NCBI GenBank assembly: GCA_020446285.1
Contig: JAGREZ010000078.1
Location: forward strand, 1-28,424
DNA: 28,424 nucleotides
Origin: Geminicoccaceae bacterium
GTDB taxonomy: Bacteria > Pseudomonadota > Alphaproteobacteria > Geminicoccales > Geminicoccaceae
Direction: 5' to 3'
Position numbers and translations under genes: made by a program. Below, piece by piece: positions 1-7,812 of this stretch; the stretch's first letter is position 1; each line of letters opens with the position of its first letter. The notes under the pieces were generated by a model, which searched no databases, was not told where the DNA came from, and was given only the letters and a program-made list of their open reading frames with translations.

Positions 1-145
1 CGGCAAGACGGCGCGTCCCGAGAACCAGCAACTCACCGGCACCCACTGACAAATCCTCGCTCAGCCCGGTTGCCCTGGAAGCGCCGGCCTCGAGCAGACC
101 GGCCCTGAATGCGCGATCAACCGCCTGCTGCTCCATCAATCCCAT
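1..145 (-). CDS. Partial CDS, N-terminus only, unidentified
   Basis: An open frame starts with ATG at 145 and runs off the left edge, giving 48 residues beginning MGLMEQQAVDRAFRAG. A GAGGG Shine-Dalgarno-like motif lies six bases before the start, which favours this ATG over the internal one at 136. The frame is open to the edge and lies on the same strand as the sarcosine oxidase genes, 112 bases beyond the soxG stop. I do not recognise the family from this short piece. It could be a separate transcription unit if the hairpin at 208-225 terminates the sox transcript. It could also be a chance frame. Confidence 0.45.
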   Translation of the reverse strand, partial: MGLMEQQAVDRAFRAGLLEAGASRATGLSEDLSVGAGELLVLGTRRLA

Positions 146-196
146 GAACGACCCTCATTCAAGGTTCGCAACGATTGGAACAATCTATCGGCGCGC

Positions 197-225
197 GAAA
201 CAAAGGCCACAACCGATTGGTCGTG
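197..225 (-). terminator. Possible intrinsic terminator after soxG
   Basis: Read on the minus strand, CACGACC-AATC-GGTTGTG (208-225) forms a 7-bp stem with one G-U pair and a four-base loop. It is followed by the T-rich stretch GCCTTTGTTT. It lies about 33 bases beyond the soxG stop. On the plus strand the stem has a mismatch, so minus-strand use is favoured. The T tract is interrupted, so termination may be weak. Confidence 0.4.
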
Positions 226-257
226 CTCCCGGTTTTTTTGTAGAAGGTGTGGCTGTA

Positions 258-824
258 TCAGGTCGTTTTCACGCCATGTTCGCGACCAAGTTCTACCAGA
301 AGTAGCCAAAGATACTCCATGAACGAGCGATTGGTGTGCAGGATGAAGCTGTCCCCGGCGAGGCATTCCAGCACGATATCGGCCTTTCCCATGACCGTGC
401 GCGAGGCGAATCCGGGTTCGATCCTGTCCTCGTGCAGATCCAGCGGACAGCCGCCGGCGAGCACCGTCCGCGCCGCCGGTCCCTGCAGGCCGATGGCGAG
501 CAGGCGTTCGGAGATATCGACCAGCGCGTGACGGGTGCCGTCGAGCGCATTGCCCGGATCGTACGGTTCCCGCGAGACGATGAGCCACTCATCCGGCCCC
601 AGCTGCGCCATGCGTTGCCTGTCGTCACCGGCAAGGCGCAGGATCGCTGATGGCGGGTCGATCGCGAGGTCCGCTGCGACCGTGGCCGCGGTCGATGCAC
701 CGCCTCGCAGCGAATATTTGTGGAGATCCTCGACCGCGTGAAGGGTGATCGCGGGATCGATGTCCTGCGGCCGGTCCTCGGCGAGAAGGCCGGCGAGGGC
801 GCTCGTGCGTTTCGGGCTAGCCAT
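258..824 (-). CDS. soxG: Sarcosine oxidase gamma subunit
   Basis: This is the gamma subunit of heterotetrameric sarcosine oxidase, the cytoplasmic enzyme that demethylates N-methylglycine to glycine with tetrahydrofolate and O2, giving 5,10-methylene-THF and H2O2. The 188-residue protein has the expected size. It has the family's folate-binding-like pattern: PDEWLIVS in the middle, VDISERLLAIGLQGPAARTVL after it, and a C-terminal FILHTNRSFMEYLWLLL stretch. It is the last gene of soxBDAG and its start overlaps the end of soxA by 8 bases, so translation is probably coupled. In the known enzyme gamma binds no cofactor and plays a structural role. Identification rests mainly on gene order plus the sequence pattern. 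Confidence 0.9.
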   Translation of the reverse strand: MASPKRTSALAGLLAEDRPQDIDPAITLHAVEDLHKYSLRGGASTAATVAADLAIDPPSAILRLAGDDRQRMAQLGPDEWLIVSREPYDPGNALDGTRHALVDISERLLAIGLQGPAARTVLAGGCPLDLHEDRIEPGFASRTVMGKADIVLECLAGDSFILHTNRSFMEYLWLLLVELGREHGVKTT

Positions 825-3783
825 GGATGCGCGCTCCCTCGATGTCGAAGAACACGGTCCCGGTGACCGTCACATCCACCACGCTGCCATCGAGCTGCGG
901 AACATGGAGGGTCCTGCCATTGAGAGCGTGACCGCCCCTGACCATCGCAAGGGCGATGGAACGGCCGCAATTGCTGCTCATGTAGGATGAGGTCACATGG
1001 CCGATCATCGGCATGGGAATGGTGATCCGGTCGCTCGCCGTCACCTGCGCGCCTTCTTCCAGCACCATGTCCGGATCCTTCGTCAGCAGGCCCACCAACT
1101 GCTTTCGGTCGGCCGCCTTCAGATCCGGGCGTTCGAGGCCGCGCTTGCCGATGAAATCCGGCTTTTTCGCGGAAACGATCCAGTCCATGCCGAGATCGAA
1201 GGGGGTGGCCGTGCCGTCGGTTTCCTGCCCGACGATGATGTAGCCCTTCTCCGCGCGGAGAACATGCATGGTCTCGGTACCGTAGACGCAAAGCTCCCGC
1301 ACCTTGCCGCGTTCGACGATCGCCTCCCAGACGGACTGGCCGTAGCCAGCGGGAACGTTGACCTCGAACGAGACCTCGCCGGTGAAACTGATGCGGAAGA
1401 TCCGGCCCTTGACACCCGCGACGGTCGCCTCCATCCACGCCATGTGCGGCAGGGCGTCGGTGGAGATGTCCTCGCTCACCAGTGGTGCGAGCACCTCGCG
1501 CGCGTTCGGCCCCGAGATGGTCATCGTCGCCCATTGCTCTGTGACGGACGTGAAATACACCTCCAGATCCGGCCACTCGGTCTGCGAGAGATCCTCGAGC
1601 CAGGCGAGGACGCGCGGGGCGCCGCCGGTCGTCGTCGTCATGTGGAAATGATCGTCGGCGATGCAGGCGGTCACGCCATCGTCGAAGACGAAACCGTCAT
1701 CGCGCAGCATCAGCCCGTAGCGGCATTTGCCGGGAGCGAGCTTCATCCAGGCATTGGTGTAGACGCGGTTGAGGAACTCGCGTGCATCCTTGCCCTGAAT
1801 GTCGATTTTGCCCAGTGTGCTGGCATCCATGAGGCCGCATGTCTCGCGAACCTGCATGCACTCGCGCTGTACGGCACCGTGCATGTCCTCGCCGGGGCGC
1901 GGAAAGTATCGCGCGCGTTTCCAGTTGCCGACATCCTCGAATACCGCACCGTTGGCCTCGGCCCAGCCATGCATCGGCGTCTTGCGCACCGGATCGAATA
2001 GCCGTCCGCGGCCGGAGCCGACGATCGCGCCGAAGGTCTGAGGCGTGTAGGGCGGGCGGAACGTCGTCGTGCCGACCGCCGGAATGGCGGCATCGAGCTG
2101 GCCGGCGACGATGGCGAGCGCATTGACGTTGGAGGTCTTGCCCTGATCGGTCGCCATGCCGGTGGTGGTGAAGCGCTTGACATGCTCGATGGAGACCATG
2201 CCCTCGCGAACGGCGATGCCGAGATCCTTCGCGGTCACATCGTTCTGGAAATCGACGAACGCCTTCGGACGGCTGCCGGTCCGATCCGATGGTACCGCCC
2301 AAACGGGCTGCAACGGTCCTTCGACGATATCCTCGACAGCGGGAAGGTCGATGCCGCCACCGCCGGCTTCGGCACCTTCGCTCAAGGCTCCGGCGGTCGT
2401 CATCGTGCCCGCGCAGGCCCCTGCGCATTCCACCGCCTGCATCGCGCGATCCGGCACGAATGCGGCGAGCGCATCATCGAAACGCAACCTGCCGCGGCCC
2501 TGCGAGAACAGCGACACATTCGGATTCCAGCCGCCGGACATCAGCACGCAGTCGCAGGCGAGTGGCCGGCCCAGCGTTTCGCTCAACCGTCCATCCGCAC
2601 CGATCCGGGCGATGGATGCCTGGTGCACGCGGTGCCGCCCGTCGGTTCCGACGACGACCGAGCCCGTGTGAATGCGGATGCCGTCCCCGCGCGCTGCATC
2701 GATCAACGCACCTTGCGGATTGCTGCGGATATCGACGATTGCGGCGATCGAGGTTCCGGCTGCCCGCATGTCGAGCGCTGCCCTGTAGGCGCTGTCATTG
2801 TTCGTGAAGATCAGAGGGGTGCGGCCAACCAACACGGCGTAACGATGAAGATAGGTGCGCGCGGCGGATGCCAGCATGACGCCCGGCCTGTCGTTGCCGG
2901 CGAAGACCAGTGTCCGTTCGATGGCACCGGTGGCCAGCACCACCCGGCCGGCGCGGATCCGCCACAAGCGCTGGCGCGGGCTTTTTCCGTCCACCAGGCC
3001 TGTATGGTCGGTGATCCGTTCGAGGGCGGTCAGGTAATTGTGATCGTAATAGGCCGTGAGCGTCGTGCGCGTCAGCACGGTCACATGGTCGAGGCCGGCA
3101 AGCTCGCTCGACACCTCGGCCAGCCACGCTTCGAGCGGTCCGTCCGCATCGTTCAAAAGCGAGCCGCCGAGCGCGTTGTTCTCGTCGACGAGAATGACCC
3201 GCCCGCCCTTGCGGCCCGCAGCAAGGGCGGCTGCAAGGCCCGCCGGGCCGGCACCGACGACCAGCAGGTCGCAATGCGCATGACGGTGGGCGTAACGGTC
3301 GGGATCGGCCATGGTCGGCGCGTGGCCGAGGCCGGCCGCAGCGCGGATGAACGGCTCGTAGACCGACTCCCACCAGCTCTTCGGCCACATGAACGTCTTG
3401 TAGTAGAAGGCCGCCGGAAACATCGGCGAGAACAGGTCGTTGATGACGCCGACATCGCGTTCCAGCGACGGCCAGCGGTTCTGGCTTTCCGCCCTGAGTC
3501 CGGCGAACAGCTCGATCACCGTCGCGCGCGTGTTGGGATCGGTGCGGCCATTGCCGTCATCGAGCTGGATCAGCGCATTGGGTTCCTCGCTGCCGGCGGC
3601 AATCGGGCCGCGCGGGCGATGATACTTGAAGCTCCGGCCCATGAGATGGACGCCATGCGCGAGAAGGGCCGAGGCGAGGGTGTCGCCGGCAAATCCATCG
3701 AAGCTGTGACCGTCGAAGGTGAAGCGAACGGCCTTGCTGCGGTCGATGCGCCCGCCACTGGCGAGACGGTGGGACTGGGTCAT
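817..3783 (-). CDS. soxA: Sarcosine oxidase alpha subunit
   Basis: Large subunit (988 residues, normal for the family) of tetrameric sarcosine oxidase. The N-terminal ~100 residues resemble a ferredoxin-like domain without cluster cysteines, as usual for this subunit. A dinucleotide-binding domain follows, with GAGPAG at 177-182. The C-terminal part, from about residue 600, is a GcvT-like aminomethyltransferase domain that in the family takes the methylene intermediate and passes it to folate. In known enzymes this subunit holds NAD+ and shares FMN with beta. The ATG overlaps the soxD stop by 4 bases (ATGA) and the end overlaps soxG by 8 bases, so D, A and G are one translationally coupled unit. 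Confidence 0.96.
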   Translation of the reverse strand: MTQSHRLASGGRIDRSKAVRFTFDGHSFDGFAGDTLASALLAHGVHLMGRSFKYHRPRGPIAAGSEEPNALIQLDDGNGRTDPNTRATVIELFAGLRAESQNRWPSLERDVGVINDLFSPMFPAAFYYKTFMWPKSWWESVYEPFIRAAAGLGHAPTMADPDRYAHRHAHCDLLVVGAGPAGLAAALAAGRKGGRVILVDENNALGGSLLNDADGPLEAWLAEVSSELAGLDHVTVLTRTTLTAYYDHNYLTALERITDHTGLVDGKSPRQRLWRIRAGRVVLATGAIERTLVFAGNDRPGVMLASAARTYLHRYAVLVGRTPLIFTNNDSAYRAALDMRAAGTSIAAIVDIRSNPQGALIDAARGDGIRIHTGSVVVGTDGRHRVHQASIARIGADGRLSETLGRPLACDCVLMSGGWNPNVSLFSQGRGRLRFDDALAAFVPDRAMQAVECAGACAGTMTTAGALSEGAEAGGGGIDLPAVEDIVEGPLQPVWAVPSDRTGSRPKAFVDFQNDVTAKDLGIAVREGMVSIEHVKRFTTTGMATDQGKTSNVNALAIVAGQLDAAIPAVGTTTFRPPYTPQTFGAIVGSGRGRLFDPVRKTPMHGWAEANGAVFEDVGNWKRARYFPRPGEDMHGAVQRECMQVRETCGLMDASTLGKIDIQGKDAREFLNRVYTNAWMKLAPGKCRYGLMLRDDGFVFDDGVTACIADDHFHMTTTTGGAPRVLAWLEDLSQTEWPDLEVYFTSVTEQWATMTISGPNAREVLAPLVSEDISTDALPHMAWMEATVAGVKGRIFRISFTGEVSFEVNVPAGYGQSVWEAIVERGKVRELCVYGTETMHVLRAEKGYIIVGQETDGTATPFDLGMDWIVSAKKPDFIGKRGLERPDLKAADRKQLVGLLTKDPDMVLEEGAQVTASDRITIPMPMIGHVTSSYMSSNCGRSIALAMVRGGHALNGRTLHVPQLDGSVVDVTVTGTVFFDIEGARIHG

Positions 3784-4079
3784 CGCTTGTCGTTCCCATC
3801 CTCGAGACCGTCGATGGCAGGCGGTTTTTCGCCCATCGCATAAATCGCCAGAAAGCGGTCGCTCACCGTATCGCGCAGTGCATTGAACCAGCGGCCGCAG
3901 CCATGATTGTGCACCCAGCGCTCGGCATGGATTCCCTTCGGATTATTCCTGATGAACAGGTAACTCTCCCAAGCCGTATCATCGACATCGTTGGAAGGCC
4001 GCACGATATGAGCTTGCCCGCCACAGTGAAACTCGGTCTCCGCGCGCGGGCCGCAAAAGGGGCATTCGATCAAGAGCAT
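3780..4079 (-). CDS. soxD: Sarcosine oxidase delta subunit
   Basis: Small zinc-binding subunit (99 residues) of heterotetrameric sarcosine oxidase. The N-terminal CPFCG motif gives C6 and C9. The HNHGCGRWFN segment gives H59 and C61 as the likely remaining zinc ligands, the arrangement known in the family. The highly conserved R-x-x-W-x-H-x-x-GCxxWF pattern near residues 54-65 makes the call firm despite the short length. It lies 21 bases after soxB and its stop overlaps the soxA start. The acidic and basic C-terminal tail after residue 85 varies in this family. Confidence 0.95.
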   Translation of the reverse strand: MLLIECPFCGPRAETEFHCGGQAHIVRPSNDVDDTAWESYLFIRNNPKGIHAERWVHNHGCGRWFNALRDTVSDRFLAIYAMGEKPPAIDGLEDGNDKR

Positions 4080-4100
4080 GACAGTTGTTCCTCCCAGCCC

Positions 4101-5351
4101 CTAATGCGCCACGGCGGCTGCGGCCGCCTCGTCGATCAACCGGCCGGTGCGGAAGCGTTCCAGCGTGAAGGGCGCGTTGATCGGGTGCGGTTCGTCGCGG
4201 GCAATGGTGTGGGCGAAGGTATGCGCCGAACCTGGCGTCGCCTTGAAGCCGCCCGTGCCCCAGCCGCAATTGACATAGAGACCACGCACCGGAGTCTTGG
4301 CGAGGATCGGACTTCGATCCGGGGTGACATCGACGATGCCGCCCCACTGGCGCAGCATGCGCATGCGCGAGAAGACCGGGAACAGTTCAAGAATGGCTTC
4401 GAGCGTATGCTCGATGATGTGGAAGCCGCCGCGCTGCGAATAGGAGGTGAACTGGTCGGTACCGGCGCCGATGACGAGCTCGCCCTTGTCCGACTGGCTG
4501 ATATAGGCGTGCACGGTGTTCGACATGACGACACACGGAAAGACCGGCTTGACCGGCTCGGAGACAAGTGCCTGCAGGGGATAGCTCTCCAGCGGCATCC
4601 TGACACCGGCCATGTCCATCACTACCGTGGTATTGCCGGCGGCGACCACGCCGACTTTCGGCGCCTGTATGTAGCCGCGCATGGTCTCGACGCCGATCAC
4701 CTTGTCGCCGTCGCGGCGGATGCCCGTCACCTCGCAATTCTGGATGATATCGACGCCCAGCGCATCCGCGCCGCGCGCATAGCCCCAGGCGACAGCATCG
4801 TGACGGGCCGTGCCGCCACGCCGTTGCAGGGCCGCACCCATGACCGGATAGCGGGCGTCGCGACGGATATCGAGTGGCGGGCAGTACGCCTTCGCCTGCT
4901 CGGGCGTCAGCCACTCATTGTCGACGCCATTGAGGCGGTTGGCGTAGATATGACGCTTGAACACCTGCACGTCATGGACATTGTGCGCGAGCATCATCAC
5001 GCCGCGCGGGCTGTACATGGTGTTGTAGTTCAGCTCCTGCGACAGGCCCTCCCAGAGCTTCACCGCATGGTCGTAGAGGGCGGCGCTTTCGTCATAGAGA
5101 TAGTTCGAGCGGATGATCGTCGTGTTGCGGCCGGTATTGCCGCCGCCGAGCCAGCCTTTTTCCAGCACCGCGATGTTGGTGAGACCGTGTTCCTTCGCCA
5201 GATAATAGGCCGTGCCCAGCCCGTGCCCGCCACCGCCGATGATGACCGCATCGTAGGACGGTTTGGGTTCAGGGCTGCGCCAGGCGCGCTGCCAGTTGCG
5301 ATGGCCGGTCAGCGCGTTGCGGGCGATCGAGACGATCGAATATCGCTGCAT
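4101..5351 (-). CDS. soxB: Sarcosine oxidase beta subunit
   Basis: FAD- and FMN-containing catalytic subunit (416 residues), first gene of soxBDAG. An N-terminal Rossmann motif, [17 protein letters not shown] (residues 36-52), binds FAD. The [10 protein letters not shown] segment holds H184, which corresponds in position to the histidine that carries covalent FMN in characterised tetrameric sarcosine oxidases. The C-terminal [15 protein letters not shown] stretch is typical of the DAO/sarcosine oxidase fold. The ATG at 5351 has a GGAG motif about 12 bases upstream, slightly far but usable. It lies 101 bases after the dehydratase gene on the same strand, so it may have its own promoter in that gap; I see no clear -35/-10 pair. 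There is no glyA, purU or folD inside the window. Confidence 0.96.
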   Translation of the reverse strand: MQRYSIVSIARNALTGHRNWQRAWRSPEPKPSYDAVIIGGGGHGLGTAYYLAKEHGLTNIAVLEKGWLGGGNTGRNTTIIRSNYLYDESAALYDHAVKLWEGLSQELNYNTMYSPRGVMMLAHNVHDVQVFKRHIYANRLNGVDNEWLTPEQAKAYCPPLDIRRDARYPVMGAALQRRGGTARHDAVAWGYARGADALGVDIIQNCEVTGIRRDGDKVIGVETMRGYIQAPKVGVVAAGNTTVVMDMAGVRMPLESYPLQALVSEPVKPVFPCVVMSNTVHAYISQSDKGELVIGAGTDQFTSYSQRGGFHIIEHTLEAILELFPVFSRMRMLRQWGGIVDVTPDRSPILAKTPVRGLYVNCGWGTGGFKATPGSAHTFAHTIARDEPHPINAPFTLERFRTGRLIDEAAAAAVAH

Positions 5352-5452
5352 GGCGGGCGTCTACTCCACTGCGAATTTTCGACCCTTCAACTACAGAACA
5401 GCCGGGGAAACTCTTTTGCCGGCGCGACGCCCTCCTTTGCAGGCACGCCGCC

Positions 5453-6979
5453 CTACATCACCGCACCGATCTGCCACGGAATGAATTCGTGGTCGCCGAT
5501 GCCGAGCGCTTCGGACTTGCTCTTCTCGCCGGACGCCACCTTCAGGAGCAGGTCGAGGATTTCCCGGCCCTTGCTCTCGATGGTCGCATCGCCCGAGAGG
5601 ATATCGCCGCAATTGATATCCATGTCCTCTTCCATGCGCTCGTACATGGTCGTGTTGGTAGCGAGCTTGATCGACGGCGCCGGCTTGTAGCCGAAGCAGG
5701 AGCCGCGGCCTGTCGTGAATGCGACGATGTTCGCTCCCGACGCCACCTGACCCGTGACCGATGCCGGGTCGTAGCCGGGACTGTCCATGAAGAGGAAACC
5801 GCGCTCGGTCGCGGGCTCTGCATATCTGAGCACCTGATTGAGATTGGTCGTACCGCCCTTGGCCGCGGCACCGAGCGATTTTTCAAGAATGGTCGTCAGC
5901 CCGCCTTCCTTGTTGCCCGGCGACGGATTGTTGTTCATCTCGCCGCCGTTGGAGGCAGTGTAATGTTCCCACCACTTGATCCGCTCGATCAGCTTTTCCG
6001 CGACCTCCGGCTTCGCGGCGCGGCGGGTAAGGAGATGCTCGGCGCCATAGATCTCCGGTGTCTCGGCAAGAATGCCCGTACCGCCCTGCGCCGCGAGAAG
6101 ATCGGTCGCATAGCCCAGTGCGGGATTGGCGGTGATGCCCGAATAGGCGTCCGAACCGCCGCATTGCAGCGCCACCGACAGCTCGCTCGCATGGACCCGC
6201 TCGCGCCTCGCCTGCGCCGCATGCGGCAGCATCTCGCGGATCATGCCGACCGCGCGCTCGATGGTCTTTCGCGTGCCGCCCGTTTCCTGCATGGTCATGT
6301 GCTGGAACAGTTCGCCGCGCTTGATGCCGTAGGCTTCGAGCAGGAAGTCGATCTGGTTGACCTCGCAACCGAGCCCGATCATCAGGATGCCGGCGAAATT
6401 CGGATGGCGGGCATAGCCCCAGAGCGTGCGCTGCAACGCGGAGAAACCCTCGCCGCGATCGGCCATGCCGCAGCCGGTGGAATGGGTGAGGGCAACGACA
6501 CCGTCGACGCCCGGAAAATCCGCCAGCATCTCCTTGGGGAAGGTCTGCTGGATGAACTTGCAGACCGATGCCGAACAGTTCACCGACGAGAGAATGCCGA
6601 TATAATTGCGCGTGCCGACCTTGCCCGATGGACGGACGAAGCCCTCGAACGTGTCCCGGTCGGTTTCGGCCACCATGGCGAGCGGTTTCGCGTCCTGACC
6701 GATGGCATAGTCGCGCTCGAAATCCTGCATCTCCACATTCTGCACATGGACATGGTCGCCGGCGGCGATGTCGGCGCTGGCGAAGCCGATGATCTGGCCA
6801 TAGCGCCGCACCGGCTCGCCACGGGCAATGGCGCGGGTTGCGACCTTGTGACCGGCCGGGATCGCCGCTGCGGTCCTCACATTCTCGCCCGGAATATCGA
6901 CATGGGCCTCGATCGCCCTGCGGGCGACGACGACATTGTCGACCTCGTTCAGGCGGACGGTTGGCGACGGAACGGTCAT
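5453..6979 (-). CDS. UxaA/GarD-family sugar-acid dehydratase
   Basis: A 508-residue full-length member of the altronate/galactarate dehydratase family, which removes water from aldonic or aldaric acids to give 2-keto-3-deoxy acids. The N-terminal ~95 residues form the SAF-type domain. The remainder is the catalytic domain, with the typical TGCGMADRGEG segment and the C-terminal FTTGRGSCFGYKPAPSIKLATN block. The family uses Fe2+ and conserved cysteines. I cannot tell altronate from galactarate or another hexonate as substrate, so no symbol is given. The start at 6979 is backed by GGGGAGAGAAG upstream. It is the sole gene of its kind here, between the hydrolase/MlaA unit and soxB. Palindromes upstream (7007-7039) suggest its own regulator-controlled promoter. 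Confidence 0.88.
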   Translation of the reverse strand: MTVPSPTVRLNEVDNVVVARRAIEAHVDIPGENVRTAAAIPAGHKVATRAIARGEPVRRYGQIIGFASADIAAGDHVHVQNVEMQDFERDYAIGQDAKPLAMVAETDRDTFEGFVRPSGKVGTRNYIGILSSVNCSASVCKFIQQTFPKEMLADFPGVDGVVALTHSTGCGMADRGEGFSALQRTLWGYARHPNFAGILMIGLGCEVNQIDFLLEAYGIKRGELFQHMTMQETGGTRKTIERAVGMIREMLPHAAQARRERVHASELSVALQCGGSDAYSGITANPALGYATDLLAAQGGTGILAETPEIYGAEHLLTRRAAKPEVAEKLIERIKWWEHYTASNGGEMNNNPSPGNKEGGLTTILEKSLGAAAKGGTTNLNQVLRYAEPATERGFLFMDSPGYDPASVTGQVASGANIVAFTTGRGSCFGYKPAPSIKLATNTTMYERMEEDMDINCGDILSGDATIESKGREILDLLLKVASGEKSKSEALGIGDHEFIPWQIGAVM

Positions 6980-7006
6980 TGCGCTTCTCTCCCCGGCAAG
7001 CGTCAG

Positions 7007-7039
7007 AGTTCAGGGAACTGATTAGAACTTTTCTTGTTC
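7007..7039 (-). promoter_or_regulatory. Paired palindromes upstream of the UxaA-like gene
   Basis: Perfect palindrome AGTTC-AGG-GAACT (7007-7019) followed by GAAC-N7-GTTC (7025-7039), 28-60 bases upstream of the dehydratase start. Such sites fit a dimeric sugar-acid regulator (for example GntR or LacI type), but no regulator gene is adjacent and the arms are short. Confidence 0.3.
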
Positions 7040-7071
7040 AGGCGGAATAGCCTGGACGATCGGGAATTGCG

Positions 7072-7812
7072 TCAGCGCAGGATGTCGAACTGGCGTTTCT
7101 GCGTGTAGAGCAGGCGCACGAGCTCGTACTCGAATGGCGATGAGCTTGAGTAATAGCGGAAAGCCACATTGTTGCGCGTGTCGATCGGCCGAAGGCCGTA
7201 GGCGGTCGCCTCGTAGGCCGTCGTGTCGCTGACATCGGGGGGAACGGCGGCGGCGGTGGCGACGGCCGTGACCGCAAGCCCGGTCGCGTCCCTGAGATTC
7301 GACGGGCCGAGGATCGGCAGCACGATATAGGGTCCTTCGCCCAACCCCCAGACACCGAGCGTCTGGCCGAAATCTTCACGCTCCTGTTCGGTTCCGGTGA
7401 GGGTGGCGATGTCGACGAAACCGAGCAGGCCCACCGTGCTGTTGACGAGGAAACGGTGGGCGGCACGACCTGCATGGTCGAAATTGAGCTGCAGCAGCGA
7501 ATTGACGAAGGTCGGGATCTCGCTGAGATTGGAGAAGAAATCGTGGACGCGATCCTCGAGGACATCGGGCATGACCGCGCGGTAGCCATACACGACGGGC
7601 AGGAAGACATATTCGTCGAATTTCGCATTGAAGGTGTAGGAACCGCGATTGAAGCCCTCGAACGGGTCATAGATGTCGCTCGGGAAACCGTCATCCGGCC
7701 TTTCGATCTCGTCGATCACATGTCGGGCCGGCGTCAGCGGGCGGTCCGGGGTGCCCGCGCAGCCGGAAAGAAGAAGTGTCGCGAGGGCGAGCTTCGGCAG
7801 AACGGATCTCAT
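7072..7812 (-). CDS. mlaA: MlaA (VacJ) family outer-membrane lipoprotein
   Basis: Outer-membrane lipoprotein of the Mla system, which takes mislocalised phospholipid from the outer leaflet and passes it to the periplasmic carrier MlaC. The start at 7812 gives a short lipoprotein signal, with LLLSGC and lipidated Cys at residue 18. An upstream in-frame start would bury this signal, so 7812 is preferred. Family blocks are clear: DPFEGFNRGSYTFN, then NSTVGLLGFVD, then DFGQTLGVWG with GPYIVLPILGPS. The mature protein is of normal size (246 residues in all). Its ATG overlaps the stop of the serine hydrolase gene (ATGA at 7809-7812), so the two are translationally coupled. No mlaC, mlaD, mlaE or mlaF is in the window. 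Confidence 0.93.
   Translation of the reverse strand: MRSVLPKLALATLLLSGCAGTPDRPLTPARHVIDEIERPDDGFPSDIYDPFEGFNRGSYTFNAKFDEYVFLPVVYGYRAVMPDVLEDRVHDFFSNLSEIPTFVNSLLQLNFDHAGRAAHRFLVNSTVGLLGFVDIATLTGTEQEREDFGQTLGVWGLGEGPYIVLPILGPSNLRDATGLAVTAVATAAAVPPDVSDTTAYEATAYGLRPIDTRNNVAFRYYSSSSPFEYELVRLLYTQKRQFDILR

Noticed and set aside
233..239. Run of seven T as a plus-strand terminator
   Set aside because: No plus-strand gene precedes it, and the nearby stem pairs better on the minus strand.
257..270. The 14-base string ATCAGGTCGTTTTC occurs here and again at 28384-28397
   Set aside because: One such match is expected by chance in 28 kb, and the flanks do not extend the similarity.
293..1576. Minus-strand frame of 427 codons overlapping soxA and soxG in another frame
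   Set aside because: An out-of-frame shadow of soxA/soxG, Arg, Gly and His rich, no domain.
3903..5690. Plus-strand open frame of 595 codons opposite soxD and soxB
   Set aside because: A shadow of two confidently identified subunits, with low-complexity Arg, Asp, His and Ala composition.
5489..7021. Plus-strand open frame of 510 codons opposite the UxaA-like gene
   Set aside because: It is antisense to a well-conserved enzyme. Long antisense frames are expected in GC-rich coding DNA, and its translation has no family pattern.
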